Below are positions 38,877 to 48,480 of a stretch of 52,398 nucleotides of DNA, in pieces. A model generated the notes under the pieces. It did not search any database. It was not told the DNA's origin and saw nothing but the letters and a program-made list of their open reading frames with translations. How positions within the stretch are numbered: position 1 is the stretch's first letter; the number at the start of each line of letters is the position of its first letter. Origin of the DNA: an uncultured Burkholderiales bacterium (GTDB lineage Bacteria > Pseudomonadota > Gammaproteobacteria > Burkholderiales > Thiobacillaceae); assembly GCA_937949525.1 (NCBI GenBank), contig CALEDT010000026.1:1-52398 (forward strand), written 5' to 3'. Made by a program: the position numbers and the translations under genes.

Positions 38877-40344
38877 CGGCATGCGTTATGCCGATCTGCG
38901 CGACTTCGTCGCGCAACTGGAAGCGCGCGGCGAGCTGAAGCGCATCGACGCCGAGGTCGACCCGAGGCTGGAAATGACCGAGATCGGCGACCGCGTGCTG
39001 CGCGCCGGCGGTCCCGCACTGCTGTTCCAGCGGCCGAAGGGCCACACCATGCCGGTGCTCGTCAACCTGTTCGGCACGGTCAAGCGCGTGGCGCTGGGCA
39101 TGGGCGAGGACGATCCCGCCAAGCTGCGCGAGATCGGCAAACTGCTCGCCTATCTGAAGGAGCCGGAGCCGCCGCGCGGACTGCGCGACGCCTGGGAGAA
39201 ATGGCCGGTGTTGAAGCAGGTGCTCCACATGAGCCCCAAGGAAGTGCGTTCGCCCGCCTGCCAGGAAGTGGTGTGGGAGGGCAAGGACGTGGATCTGGCG
39301 CGCCTGCCCATCCAGACCTGCTGGCCGGGCGACATCGGGCCGCTGCTGACCTGGGGCCTGGTGATCACCCGCGGACCGCACAAGCCGCGCCAGAATCTGG
39401 GCATCTACCGGCAGCAGATGATCGGCCGCAACAAGCTGATCATGCGCTGGCTGGCGCATCGCGGCGGCGCGCTGGATTTCCGCGACTTCCAGAGCGCGCA
39501 TCCGGGCGAGCCGTTTCCGCTGGCGGTCGCGGTCGGTGCCGACCCGGCGACCATCCTGGGCGCGGTCACGCCGGTGCCGGACAGCCTGTCGGAATATCAG
39601 TTCGCCGGCCTGCTGCGCGGCGCCAAGACCGAGGTGGCGCGGGCGCTGGGCAGCGACCTGAGAGTGCCGGCCAGCGCCGAGATCGTGCTCGAGGGCGTCA
39701 TCCATGCCGGCGAGACCGCGCTGGAAGGTCCGTTCGGCGACCACACCGGCTACTACAACGAGCAGGAGACCTTCCCGGTATTCACGGTCGAGCGCATCAC
39801 GCTGCGGCGCGACCCGATCTACCACAGTACCTATACCGGCAAACCCCCGGACGAACCGGCGATCCTGGGCGTGGCGTTGAACGAGGTGTTCGTGCCGCTG
39901 TTGCAGAAGCAGTTTCCGGAGATCGTGGATTTCTATCTGCCGCCCGAAGGCTGCTCCTACCGCATGGCGGTGGTCACCATGCGCAAGCAGTATCCCGGGC
40001 ACGCCAAGCGCGTGATGTTCGGCGTGTGGTCGTTCCTGCGTCAGTTCATGTACACCAAGTTCATCCTGGTCACCGACGACGACGTCGATGCGCGCGACTG
40101 GAAGGACGTGATCTGGGCGCTGACCACGCGCGTCGACCCGGTACGCGACACGCTGCTGGTGGAGAACACGCCCATCGACTATCTGGACTTCGCCAGCCCG
40201 GTGTCCGGCCTGGGCGGCAAGATGGGCATCGACGCCACCCACAAGTGGCCGGGCGAGACCCAGCGCGAATGGGGCACGCCGATCCGCATGGACGACGCGG
40301 TGAAACGGCGTGTGGACGATCTGTGGCCCACGCTCGGTCTGTGA
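38869..40344 (+). CDS. ubiD: 4-hydroxy-3-polyprenylbenzoate decarboxylase
   Basis: UbiD decarboxylates the aromatic ring during ubiquinone synthesis using prenylated FMN supplied by UbiX, which is not in this window. The 491-residue product is E. coli length (497) and matches from [22 protein letters not shown] through [20 protein letters not shown] to [11 protein letters not shown] and [22 protein letters not shown]. The ATG at 38869 was chosen because E. coli UbiD also has four residues ahead of the same motif; 38881 is possible. It overlaps the lipoprotein gene by 8 bases. Confidence 0.94.
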   Translation: MADGMRYADLRDFVAQLEARGELKRIDAEVDPRLEMTEIGDRVLRAGGPALLFQRPKGHTMPVLVNLFGTVKRVALGMGEDDPAKLREIGKLLAYLKEPEPPRGLRDAWEKWPVLKQVLHMSPKEVRSPACQEVVWEGKDVDLARLPIQTCWPGDIGPLLTWGLVITRGPHKPRQNLGIYRQQMIGRNKLIMRWLAHRGGALDFRDFQSAHPGEPFPLAVAVGADPATILGAVTPVPDSLSEYQFAGLLRGAKTEVARALGSDLRVPASAEIVLEGVIHAGETALEGPFGDHTGYYNEQETFPVFTVERITLRRDPIYHSTYTGKPPDEPAILGVALNEVFVPLLQKQFPEIVDFYLPPEGCSYRMAVVTMRKQYPGHAKRVMFGVWSFLRQFMYTKFILVTDDDVDARDWKDVIWALTTRVDPVRDTLLVENTPIDYLDFASPVSGLGGKMGIDATHKWPGETQREWGTPIRMDDAVKRRVDDLWPTLGL

Positions 40345-40374
40345 CACGGCCGGGCCCGACGCGGAGCTGATGCC

Positions 40375-41103
40375 ATGCACGACGACGACCTCGGACCCCC
40401 GCCGCCGCAAGCCTATGAAGTCACCGAGCTGGAGGCGGACGATCCGCGCTGGATGTTCGAACTGCTCGGCAATCCCGCGTTCGCGCGCGTGCCGCCCGCC
40501 AACTACCAGGCCCTGCTGGAACGCTTCATGCCGCGGCGGGTGCCTGCCGGCACGGCGTTGGTGACCCAGGGCGAGGCCGGCGATTACTTCTATCTGCTCC
40601 GGCGCGGGCACGCGCGCGTGACCCGCGTCTCACCGACCGGGGTCAACGTGCAACTGGCCGAAATCGGCCCCGGCGATTGCTTCGGCGAGGAAGCGCTACT
40701 GTCCGGCGAGCCGCGCAACGCCACGGTCACCCTGCTGGAGGACGGCGAGGTGATGTCCCTGTCGGCCGATGACTTCCATACGCTGCTGCGCGCACCGCTG
40801 GTACAGGAGCTGACGCCGGACGCGGCGGTGGAACTGCTGCGCCAGGGCGCGCAGTTGGTGGACGTGCGCGAGGCGGACGAATACCGCCAGGGCAGCATCA
40901 AGGGCGCCATCAACATCCCGCTGTTCCTGCTGCGGCGCAAGCTGAACGAAGTCGACCGGCGGCGCCCGTGCATCGTGTTCTGCGACGACGGCCGGCGCTC
41001 CGCCACCGCCGCGTTCCTGTTGATGCAACGCGGCTATGACGCCCGCGTGCTGCATGGCGGCATCGGCAACGTGAAGAAAACGACGACGGGCGCCAATACT
41101 TGA
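40375..41103 (+). CDS. Cyclic-nucleotide-binding domain / rhodanese fusion
   Basis: A cytoplasmic 242-residue protein. Residues about 33-140 form a CRP-type cyclic-nucleotide-binding domain (VPAGTALVTQGEAGDYFYLLRRGHA and GDCFGEEALLSGEPRNATV, including the phosphate-binding E and R region). Residues about 145-232 form a single rhodanese domain with catalytic C203 in the loop CDDGRRS. There is no helix-turn-helix, so it is not a CRP-like transcription factor. Role unknown: it could gate sulfur or redox transfer by ligand. GGAG precedes the ATG. Confidence 0.85.
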   Translation: MHDDDLGPPPPQAYEVTELEADDPRWMFELLGNPAFARVPPANYQALLERFMPRRVPAGTALVTQGEAGDYFYLLRRGHARVTRVSPTGVNVQLAEIGPGDCFGEEALLSGEPRNATVTLLEDGEVMSLSADDFHTLLRAPLVQELTPDAAVELLRQGAQLVDVREADEYRQGSIKGAINIPLFLLRRKLNEVDRRRPCIVFCDDGRRSATAAFLLMQRGYDARVLHGGIGNVKKTTTGANT

Positions 41104-41104
41104 A

Positions 41105-41110
41105 TATAAT
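41105..41110 (+). promoter_or_regulatory. Perfect TATAAT -10 before the ankyrin gene
   Basis: TATAAT lies 31 bases upstream of the ankyrin gene start. The region 17 bases upstream of it has no good -35, so strength is uncertain. Confidence 0.45.
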
Positions 41111-41140
41111 GCTCGGGTATTAACCGCCTGGAGGATACCC

Positions 41141-41728
41141 ATGTCGTACACCCTGCATACCGCCGCCCAGACCGGAGATCTGGACCAGGTTCGGGCGCTA
41201 CTGGCCGCCGGTGCCGATGTCCGGGGCACCGACGCCGACGGCAGTACCGCATTGCACCTGGCCGCCCACAACGGCCATCTGGACGTGGTACGCGCCCTGC
41301 TGGCCGCCGGCGCCGATGCCAACGCCACCGACGCCCAGGGCTGGACGCCGATCTTCAAGGCCGCCTACAACGCCGAGTTGGACTGTGGTTGGGCACCGGT
41401 TGCCCAGGCTCTGGTCGACGCCGGTGCCGACGTCAACCACCGCATCTTCTACGGCCTGACGCCGCTGATGCTGGCGGCCGGCGCCGGCGAGGCGGCGGTG
41501 TGCGAGGTGCTGCTCAACGCCGGTGCCGAGGTCAAGGCGGCCAACGACGGCGGCCGTACCGCCCTGGCCATGGCCAAGGAGCGTTTTTTCGTCGACGTCA
41601 TCAACCTGTTGCACGAGGCCGAGGGCTTCGTCATGGAAACCGAAGGCGGCGGCGGCTGCGCGACCGGCCGCAAGGGGCCGCCATCGGAAGCCAAGGTGGT
41701 CAGTTTCATCAAGCGGCCGATGCATTGA
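41141..41728 (+). CDS. Ankyrin-repeat protein
   Basis: A 195-residue protein made of about five ankyrin repeats, seen as repeated AA-x-x-G-D/H-L-D-x-V-R-A-L-L-A-A-G-A-D units: HTAAQTGDLDQVRALLAAGADV, then HLAAHNGHLDVVRALLAAGADA, and more degenerate ones to about residue 155. No signal peptide or membrane span is visible. The tail has a glycine-rich GGGGC stretch. GGAGG lies 6 bases before the ATG. Function cannot be assigned; such proteins mediate protein contacts. Confidence 0.88.
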   Translation: MSYTLHTAAQTGDLDQVRALLAAGADVRGTDADGSTALHLAAHNGHLDVVRALLAAGADANATDAQGWTPIFKAAYNAELDCGWAPVAQALVDAGADVNHRIFYGLTPLMLAAGAGEAAVCEVLLNAGAEVKAANDGGRTALAMAKERFFVDVINLLHEAEGFVMETEGGGGCATGRKGPPSEAKVVSFIKRPMH

Positions 41729-41733
41729 CCCGG

Positions 41734-41755
41734 CCTGCGCGCCGAGGCGCGCAGG
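41734..41755 (+). terminator. GC-rich hairpin after the ankyrin gene
   Basis: CCTGCGCGCC and GGCGCGCAGG form a 10-bp perfect stem with a 2-base gap, 5 bases after the ankyrin stop. No U-tract follows, so intrinsic termination is uncertain. The rest of the 41756-41845 gap shows only GC-rich sequence. Confidence 0.4.
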
Positions 41756-41845
41756 TGACGCCAGCGAGCCCGGGCCGGCTGCCCGCGCGGCCGGCGCGCG
41801 GGTATCATGTCCGGACCGTTCCGAACGAAGCACCGTCGTCCAGCC

Positions 41846-42703
41846 ATGAGACCGAGGCCGTCGAGCGCGATCGGCGTCCTGCTGCTGCTCGCCTGTTGTC
41901 TGTCCGTGCATGCCGGGGCGCCGGCATCACCAGCCTTGCGCTTCGCACCGTTGCCGCTGGAGAACCGGGAGGCCATGCTGCGCCAGTTCCTGCCGCTGGC
42001 CGACCATCTCCAGCGCAAGCTGGGGCAGCCGGTGGAACTGGTGTTCCATGATCGTTACGATGCGCTGCTCGATGCCTTCACGCGCGGCCAGATCGATCTG
42101 GCCCTGCTCGGGCCGCTGCCCTATGTGCGCCTGCGCGAACGCCACGCCCACGCCGTGCCGCTGGCGCACTTCGTGGAGGCCGACGGGCAGCCGACCTACC
42201 GTTGCGCGCTGGTCGATTTCGCCGGCGACGGCATCGCGCCGGCCGCTCTGCGTGGCCGCGAGCTGGCGCTGACCCAACCGCTGTCCACCTGCGGACCGCT
42301 GGCGGCGGACGTCCTGTTGCGCCGCTACGCCGGCTTCGGCCTGGACCAGGTGCGCGTTCGCCATTTCGCCACCCACGACGCGGCGGCACTGGCGGTGGTA
42401 GCTGGCGAACACCCGGCCGGCACGCTGAAGGAATCCATCGCGCGCAAGTTCGCCACGCTGGGCCTGCGCGTGCGGGCATTGAGCGAGCCGTTCCCGGCCT
42501 TCGCACTGGTCGCCAACGCCGCCACGCTGAGCCCCGCGCGTCGGCAGGCACTCAGCCGCGCCCTGCTGCTGGCCACGGCCGAGGAGCGGGCGGCGTGGGG
42601 GCACGATTGGCGCCATGGCCTGCGGCCCGCGCGCGACGCCGACTATGCCGCGGTGCGTCGTCTGGCCATGCCCGGGCCGCTGCCCGCGGCACATGCGCCA
42701 TGA
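41846..42703 (+). CDS. PhnD-like periplasmic binding protein, module 2
   Basis: A 285-residue exported protein (signal region VLLLLACCLSVHAGA; a lipobox reading of LLAC is possible). The fold is again PhnD-like: LRFAPLPLENREAML, LVFHDRYDALLDAFTRGQIDLALLGPLPYVR, then LTQPLSTCGPLAADVLL. As in the module at 26761, no transporter genes are near, and the stop overlaps the ATG of a membrane GGDEF gene (ATGA). It is only distantly similar to the first PhnD-like protein. I infer it senses a ligand for that cyclase. Confidence 0.78.
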   Translation: MRPRPSSAIGVLLLLACCLSVHAGAPASPALRFAPLPLENREAMLRQFLPLADHLQRKLGQPVELVFHDRYDALLDAFTRGQIDLALLGPLPYVRLRERHAHAVPLAHFVEADGQPTYRCALVDFAGDGIAPAALRGRELALTQPLSTCGPLAADVLLRRYAGFGLDQVRVRHFATHDAAALAVVAGEHPAGTLKESIARKFATLGLRVRALSEPFPAFALVANAATLSPARRQALSRALLLATAEERAAWGHDWRHGLRPARDADYAAVRRLAMPGPLPAAHAP

Positions 42704-45030
42704 ACGACCGCTCGGCCTACCGGGGCATCGTGCTGCTGGCCGCGGCCACGCTGGCGGCCCTGCTGACGCTGGCGGCCCTGCTGTATGCGCACTACCAACG
42801 CACCGTCGCCGCCCTGGCGGCGCAGCACGCCACGGCGGTGGGCATCGCCTACGAGTCGGTGGTGAACATGTATCGCCTGGCGGCGGAAGCCGAGTTTCGC
42901 CACCAGGTCATGCAGCCGCGCACGCTGGAACTGCTGCGCCGCGCCCTGGACGCCGACCCCGACGAGTTGCCCGTCGTGCGCGGCCTGCTGTACCGCCATC
43001 TGCGCCCGGCCTATCAGGACCTGGAGCGGCTGGGGCTGCGCCAGTTGCAGTTCCACACCCCACAGGGGTTCAGCCTGTTGCGCTTCCATCGCCCCGAACG
43101 GTCCGGCGACCCGTTGTTCGACATCCGTCCGTCGGTACGCATCGCCAACCAGGAACGGCGCCGGGTGATCGGTTTCGAGGGCGGTCGCGTGTTGCCGGGC
43201 TTCCGCTACGTCTTTCCCGTCATCGATGGCGACAGCCACCTGGGCAGCGTCGAACTGTCCATCAGCTTCGAACAAATCCACGACGCGTTCGGCAGGCTAC
43301 CCGACATCGGCGACAGCATCCTGCTTTTGCGCCGGGAAATCACACGCGACCGGGTATTCGAAGAGCAACGCGAGAAGTTCAGCGATTCACCGCTGCACGC
43401 GGACTACGTCAGCGAACATCCGACGATCTCGCCTGCGACCCATGCGTTTGACACCTCGGCGCTGGCCGCGCGTGTGCTACCCGTATTGCGCAGCCATCGC
43501 CGGCTCGCCGCGGCATTGAGCGCCGGGACTTCGCTCTCGTTGCCCCTGGTGCATGAGGGGCGAGGCTATATCGCCAGTTTTCATGGTATCGACGACGTCG
43601 AGGGGCGGCATGCCGCCTACGTGCTGGCCGTCGTCGAAACGCCCCGGTTACCCACGTTGCGCCACATCGTACTGGCCGAGTTTGCAGTCGGCGCCCTGTT
43701 GATTCTGTTCGCCGCGAGCGCAATGGCGCGGGCGATGGGCCAACGCCGGACCCTGGACAGGGAACGCCAGCGTCTCGACGCCATCACGCAGTGCATGGGA
43801 GAAGGACTGTACGTGCTCGACCGCGATGCTCGCGCGACCTTTGTCAACCGGGCCGCATTGGCGCAATTGGGCTATGGCAGCGACGAGATCCTCGGCCGGA
43901 TCGCGCACGACGTGTTTCACCGTCACGGAGCCAACGACCACCTGCCGCTCGATCACTGTCCCATTTTCAACACCACCCGGAAAGGCAATGCGTACGACGG
44001 CGTCGAATACTTCCAGGCTCGCGACGGGCGCGTGTTCCCCGCAGAAGTGCACAGCCGCCCGCTGCTGGAAGGTGACGAGGTGGCCGGCACGGTAACCTCG
44101 TTCCGGGACATCAGCACCCAGCGCGCCGCCGAAGCGCACGGCCGTCTGCTGCTTTCCGCGCTCCAGGCGGCACAGAATGCCATCGTCATCACCGATGCCG
44201 ACGCCCATATCGAGTGGGCCAACCCGGCGTTCGAACGGCTCACCGGCTACACGCTCGACGAAGCGATCGGGCGCCGGCCGGCGGAACTGGTCAAAAGCGG
44301 CAAACAGGACAACGCCTTTTACGCGCAGCTTTGGGCGACCATTCTCGCCGGCGATACCTGGCACGGCGAATTGATCAACCGGCGCAAGGACGGCTCGCTG
44401 TATCACGAGGAACTCACGATTACACCGGTACCGGATGACGACGGCGTCATCCGTCACTTCATCGCCGTCAAGCAGGACATCAGCGAACGCAAGCAATACG
44501 AGCAAAGGCTGGTGACGCAGGCCACCACCGACGCCCTGACCGGTCTGCCCAACCGACGTCATTTCCTCGCGCGTCTGGATGAGGAACTGGCCCGCCTGCG
44601 CCGCTTTCCAGAGCACGGCGCGGCACTGCTGATGCTGGATCTGGATCATTTCAAGCGCGTCAACGATGCCCACGGCCATGCCGTCGGCGATGCGGTGCTG
44701 CGTCACTTCGCCGCGATGCTGCGCGACGCGCTGCGCAAGACCGACCTCGCCGGGCGGCTGGGCGGCGAGGAATTCGCCGTGCTGCTGACCGGAGTCGGCC
44801 TCGACAGTGCGCACGATCTCGCCGAGCGTCTGCGCCAGCGGGTGGCCGATGGCGTGGTGCGCTTCGACGCGGGCAGCCTGCACTACACCGTCAGCATCGG
44901 TGTCGCGCTGCTCGATCCGGGCGACGCCGCCGACGCCGTGCTGGCCCGCGCCGATGCGGCGCTGTACCGCGCCAAACAGGCGGGGCGCAACCGGGTGGAG
45001 CCGGCGGATCGGGCCGACGGATCGGCCTGA
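42700..45030 (+). CDS. Membrane diguanylate cyclase: dCache-PAS-PAS-GGDEF
   Basis: A 776-residue protein with span 1 (about 9-29), a large periplasmic domain of about 290 residues, span 2 (about 328-347), two PAS domains (about 360-470 and 485-605) and a GGDEF domain (G688-F692, GGEEF). The periplasmic part contains FHTPQGFSLLRFHRPERSGD and GFEGGRVLPGFRYVFPV, as in dCache_3 domains. The inhibitory I-site is complete (R679-K-T-D682). No EAL domain, so it is a cyclase only. Its ATG overlaps the PhnD-like stop by 4 bases. Confidence 0.88.
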   Translation: MNDRSAYRGIVLLAAATLAALLTLAALLYAHYQRTVAALAAQHATAVGIAYESVVNMYRLAAEAEFRHQVMQPRTLELLRRALDADPDELPVVRGLLYRHLRPAYQDLERLGLRQLQFHTPQGFSLLRFHRPERSGDPLFDIRPSVRIANQERRRVIGFEGGRVLPGFRYVFPVIDGDSHLGSVELSISFEQIHDAFGRLPDIGDSILLLRREITRDRVFEEQREKFSDSPLHADYVSEHPTISPATHAFDTSALAARVLPVLRSHRRLAAALSAGTSLSLPLVHEGRGYIASFHGIDDVEGRHAAYVLAVVETPRLPTLRHIVLAEFAVGALLILFAASAMARAMGQRRTLDRERQRLDAITQCMGEGLYVLDRDARATFVNRAALAQLGYGSDEILGRIAHDVFHRHGANDHLPLDHCPIFNTTRKGNAYDGVEYFQARDGRVFPAEVHSRPLLEGDEVAGTVTSFRDISTQRAAEAHGRLLLSALQAAQNAIVITDADAHIEWANPAFERLTGYTLDEAIGRRPAELVKSGKQDNAFYAQLWATILAGDTWHGELINRRKDGSLYHEELTITPVPDDDGVIRHFIAVKQDISERKQYEQRLVTQATTDALTGLPNRRHFLARLDEELARLRRFPEHGAALLMLDLDHFKRVNDAHGHAVGDAVLRHFAAMLRDALRKTDLAGRLGGEEFAVLLTGVGLDSAHDLAERLRQRVADGVVRFDAGSLHYTVSIGVALLDPGDAADAVLARADAALYRAKQAGRNRVEPADRADGSA

Positions 45031-45036
45031 TCCAGG

Positions 45037-48000
45037 CTACTGAAAGAAGTTGAAGCCCTCGCCCTCGCCGCCGCCCGGCTTCCATGGACTGACCTTGCGT
45101 TCCCGCGGCGATGGCGTCGGTGGCGCGGCCGGCGGCGGCGGTGGATCGGGCTTGTCGACCTGGGGCGGCGGCGGCGCGGGCGGAGGCTCACCCGCCGCCT
45201 CGGCCGGCGCTGCGGGCTTGACCGCGGGCTTCACCACCGGCTTTTGCGGCGGCGGTGGTTTGCCCGGCGCGGGCGCGGGCGCGGGCGCTAGCCCGCCCTG
45301 GGATGCGCCTTGCGTCGCTGCGGCTGGTGCGGCTGGTGCGGCTGGTGCGGCGAGCGGGGCATCCGCGGCCGGCAGCGGCAACGCGCGCGGCGGTGCGCCG
45401 GTGGGCTCGGCTTCGAACGCGGCGACCTGCTCCGCCCAGTCCGGCTCGCGTGGCTCGGCACCGATCACCAGCGGGCGCAACGCCGGTTCCATGACCTTGA
45501 GGATCTGTACGGCGATGGCACTGGTGAAACGGTAGTCGGCCGCCGCCTCGCCGGGCACGAACACGGTCATCACGCCGAAGAAGCGCGGTCCGAGATAGAA
45601 CGCGAACGTCGCCGTGCGGTTCATTACGCGCGACTCCAGCACCTTGCCGGCCGCGGAATAGACCTCGAAGCGGTGATCGCCGGTGCCGGTCTTGCCGCCA
45701 AGTTCGAGGTGCCCGCCCCGATCGAGCGGAAAGGTGCCGCGCAGACGACGCGCAGTGCCGCTGCGCACGACGTCGCCCAGCGCCTCCTTGAGCACCACGC
45801 CCACTTCCTCGGGAAAGATGCGCTCACCCTCCGGCCGGGCACGGCGCAGCACGGTGTGATACGGCGTGTCGGCCGCGAACTCGATGCGCGTCAAGGTCAC
45901 CGGCGGCAGCTTGACGCCATTGCTGGCGATTACGCCCATCAGCTCGGCCAACGCCGCCGGCCGGTCGGCCGAGGATCCGATGGCCGTGGCGTAGGACGGC
46001 ACCAGGCTGCCGAACGGGTAACCCAGGCGCCGCCAGCGCGCGTGGATCTCCTGGAACGCCTCGATCTCCAGCAGCGACAGGATGCGGCTGTCCTGCGCGT
46101 TCTTGTGCCGCGTCTTCAGCAGCCAGTCGTACACCTCGATGCGCTCGTCCGCGCTCTCGCGCACGATGTCGCTCCAGGCGGCCTTGGGGTGCTTGCGCAG
46201 ATAACCCACGAGCCACAATTCCAGCGGATGGATCTGGGCGATATAGCCCCGATCGGACAGGCTGAAGCGGTCCGGCGCGTAGGTGTCGTACAGGAATTGC
46301 AGGTCACCCTCGCTGAATGCGCCGGGGTTGTTCACCCGACCGGTGATGAAGGCGCTGAAGGCGTGAACGTCGTCGTCCGGAGCCAGATAACGGTATACCG
46401 CGGCCAGACGCTTGGGATTGGCGGTCAGGTGGTTGAGCAGCGCGTCCATGGCCTGGTCCGCGTCGAGATCCTTGTACTTGCGATGGAAGCGCGCCAGGAA
46501 GGTACGCCCCTCCCGATCCGCGAACTTGCGCAGATAGGCGGCCCGGCGCGGGTCCGCGGGATCGGCCAGGATGCGCGCGGCACCCTCCGGGTCGCGATAC
46601 ATGAAATGGCGCACGATGTCGCGCATCAGGCGGATGAATGGCAGGTTGACCGAATTGCGCGTGGCCTCCCACATGTCCATGACCTTGGCGTCGTCCTCGC
46701 GGTTGAAGTTGGAGAAGCGATGCACGCCGCCGCCGGTGAAGAACGCCTCGCTGGTGCTGGCAGAATACGGCCGCGCCATGGCGGCGCGCAGCGTCGCCTC
46801 GAGCGAGCGGTCCTCGGCCTCGGCCAGATGGCGGGTCACCCACAGCGATAAGGTGTCACGATCCGACAGTTTCTGCTTGAGCAGTTCCTCGCGCGACATC
46901 GGCGCGTAGCGCGCGTGCAGTTCCGACACCAGATTGAGATAGGTGATCAGCGTGCGCAGCTTGGCCGACGAGCCCATGTCCAGCTTGGCGCCCTGGTTGA
47001 TGTCGAACGGCTGGTTCAGGTTGTCCGCCTGCACCCGCAGCAGCGCACCATCCTCGGTGTTCTCGTACAGCACGAAGCTGTAGATCGGCTTGGTGAGGTC
47101 ATTGTCCGGCTTCAGCAGATAAGGCCCATACAGGCCCGCCGCCTCCACCACCACCGGGTCGGACAGGCGCCGCAGGAAGTCGGCGATGGCGCGCTGCGTC
47201 GGCGCGTGCAACGTGGAATCGACGGTGACATCCAGGCGGTCCAGGTCATACAGCCGCGGCACGCCCAGCCGGCCGGACAGTTCCACGCGCAACGCGCTGG
47301 CCGCCTTGTTCTCGACGAACGCCCCTCCCGGGCGGGCGCGCCCGTTGGCGCGGAACTCGATGCGCTCGCGCAACGCCAGGTCGCGCAGGCGCGGGCTGAT
47401 CACGCGGGCCTCGGCCAACAGGCGCAGGTGCGCATTGGCCTGTTCGTCCAGATGCCGGCGCCCGCCCAGCAGGTAGTACGACGGCTTGCGCTGCGAGATC
47501 AGCAAGCCCAGCACGTGCTTGAACGCGCGCGCCGCCTCCGGGGTTTCCGCCGGCGCGTGCAACAGCCCGTTGACCTCGGCGAAATCCAGGCCGAACCACG
47601 CTTCCAGGCCATCGCCCAGGCCGTTGACTTCGCCGTGGCCCGGCGCCGCCGCCAGCGGCACGCTGTTGAGATAGTCGAGCACGATACGCCGGCGCGAAGC
47701 GCGCGTGTCCTCGCCATCCAGATAGGCACGGAGGCTGGCGGAGATCATCTGGCGCAGCTTGTCCATGGCGGTCATGGTCAGCCCGTCCGGCGAATGCCGA
47801 TACTTCTCGATCTGGGTGGCCAGCGTCGAACCGCCCGGCACATTGCGGGACGGATCGATGGCTTGCAGCATTTTCTCGAACACGGCCTGGCCCAGGCGAT
47901 CCCATTCGATCGCCGGATTGCGCTGCGGATGGTTGGGATCCAGCAGCTCGCGGTTCTCGATGAACAGCAGCGTGTTGGCGATCACCGGCGGGATGGCATC

Positions 48001-48444
48001 GAAATCCGGGTAGGCGTGCCGCGGGTGCATACTGCTGAAGAACGGCTGGCCGCGACAGTCGCGCAAAGTCAGGCCGGCGACGGTCTTTTCCCGGTAGGGC
48101 ATGAACAGGCCGCGTTCCACCACGCGCGCCATCTCCGGCGACACCCGCGCCTGCGCCGTGACCTCGAAATCCTGCTGCTTGAGCTGGTCGATGAACGTGG
48201 GCAGGTCGACGTAACCCAGACGGATGTCATAGGGTCCGGCGGTCGGCGTCAGCAGCGCCTCGCTTTCGCCCGCTTCGAGCTGGAAGGTCAGGCGCTTGCC
48301 ATAGCCCGCCAGCACCATGGCCTGGAACGGCGAGGCGATCAGTTCGTAGGCCGCGATCGCCGCCGCGACCAGCAGCAGCAGGCCGAGCAAAGGCCACAGC
48401 CACAGGCGGCGCAGGCGCCGCCGCACCACGTCAGCGCTGCTCAT
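45037..48444 (-). CDS. Divergent class A penicillin-binding protein
   Basis: A 1135-residue bifunctional wall synthase homologue. A membrane anchor (about 13-34) is followed by a GT51-like domain with FIENRELL (E163) and GGSTLATQIEK (204-214), then a transpeptidase domain with SSAK (S492-K495), SVN (598-600) and KTGT (917-920). The GT domain is unusual: EN replaces the usual ED, and Q232 in KLRQM occupies the position of the second catalytic glutamate by eye alignment. The last 130 residues are a proline/alanine-rich tail, much longer than in PBP1a or PBP1b. Transpeptidase activity looks intact; glycosyltransferase activity is uncertain. Confidence 0.85.
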   Translation of the reverse strand: MSSADVVRRRLRRLWLWPLLGLLLLVAAAIAAYELIASPFQAMVLAGYGKRLTFQLEAGESEALLTPTAGPYDIRLGYVDLPTFIDQLKQQDFEVTAQARVSPEMARVVERGLFMPYREKTVAGLTLRDCRGQPFFSSMHPRHAYPDFDAIPPVIANTLLFIENRELLDPNHPQRNPAIEWDRLGQAVFEKMLQAIDPSRNVPGGSTLATQIEKYRHSPDGLTMTAMDKLRQMISASLRAYLDGEDTRASRRRIVLDYLNSVPLAAAPGHGEVNGLGDGLEAWFGLDFAEVNGLLHAPAETPEAARAFKHVLGLLISQRKPSYYLLGGRRHLDEQANAHLRLLAEARVISPRLRDLALRERIEFRANGRARPGGAFVENKAASALRVELSGRLGVPRLYDLDRLDVTVDSTLHAPTQRAIADFLRRLSDPVVVEAAGLYGPYLLKPDNDLTKPIYSFVLYENTEDGALLRVQADNLNQPFDINQGAKLDMGSSAKLRTLITYLNLVSELHARYAPMSREELLKQKLSDRDTLSLWVTRHLAEAEDRSLEATLRAAMARPYSASTSEAFFTGGGVHRFSNFNREDDAKVMDMWEATRNSVNLPFIRLMRDIVRHFMYRDPEGAARILADPADPRRAAYLRKFADREGRTFLARFHRKYKDLDADQAMDALLNHLTANPKRLAAVYRYLAPDDDVHAFSAFITGRVNNPGAFSEGDLQFLYDTYAPDRFSLSDRGYIAQIHPLELWLVGYLRKHPKAAWSDIVRESADERIEVYDWLLKTRHKNAQDSRILSLLEIEAFQEIHARWRRLGYPFGSLVPSYATAIGSSADRPAALAELMGVIASNGVKLPPVTLTRIEFAADTPYHTVLRRARPEGERIFPEEVGVVLKEALGDVVRSGTARRLRGTFPLDRGGHLELGGKTGTGDHRFEVYSAAGKVLESRVMNRTATFAFYLGPRFFGVMTVFVPGEAAADYRFTSAIAVQILKVMEPALRPLVIGAEPREPDWAEQVAAFEAEPTGAPPRALPLPAADAPLAAPAAPAAPAAATQGASQGGLAPAPAPAPGKPPPPQKPVVKPAVKPAAPAEAAGEPPPAPPPPQVDKPDPPPPPAAPPTPSPRERKVSPWKPGGGEGEGFNFFQ
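45267..45348. repeat. Short tandem repeats in the PBP tail
   Basis: Two arrays inside the PBP tail: a GGGCGC-type hexamer run around 45267-45287 and three perfect copies of the 9-mer GGCTGGTGC at 45322-45348. Both keep the frame and encode alanine/proline. They could vary in copy number. Confidence 0.75.
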
Positions 48445-48480
48445 TCAGCAGGATTTCCCGACGACCGGCAGGCCAGTCCG

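Noticed and set aside
41734-41755. Strong hairpin considered as a certain intrinsic terminator
   Set aside because: Stem is excellent but no U-tract follows, so it is listed only at low confidence.
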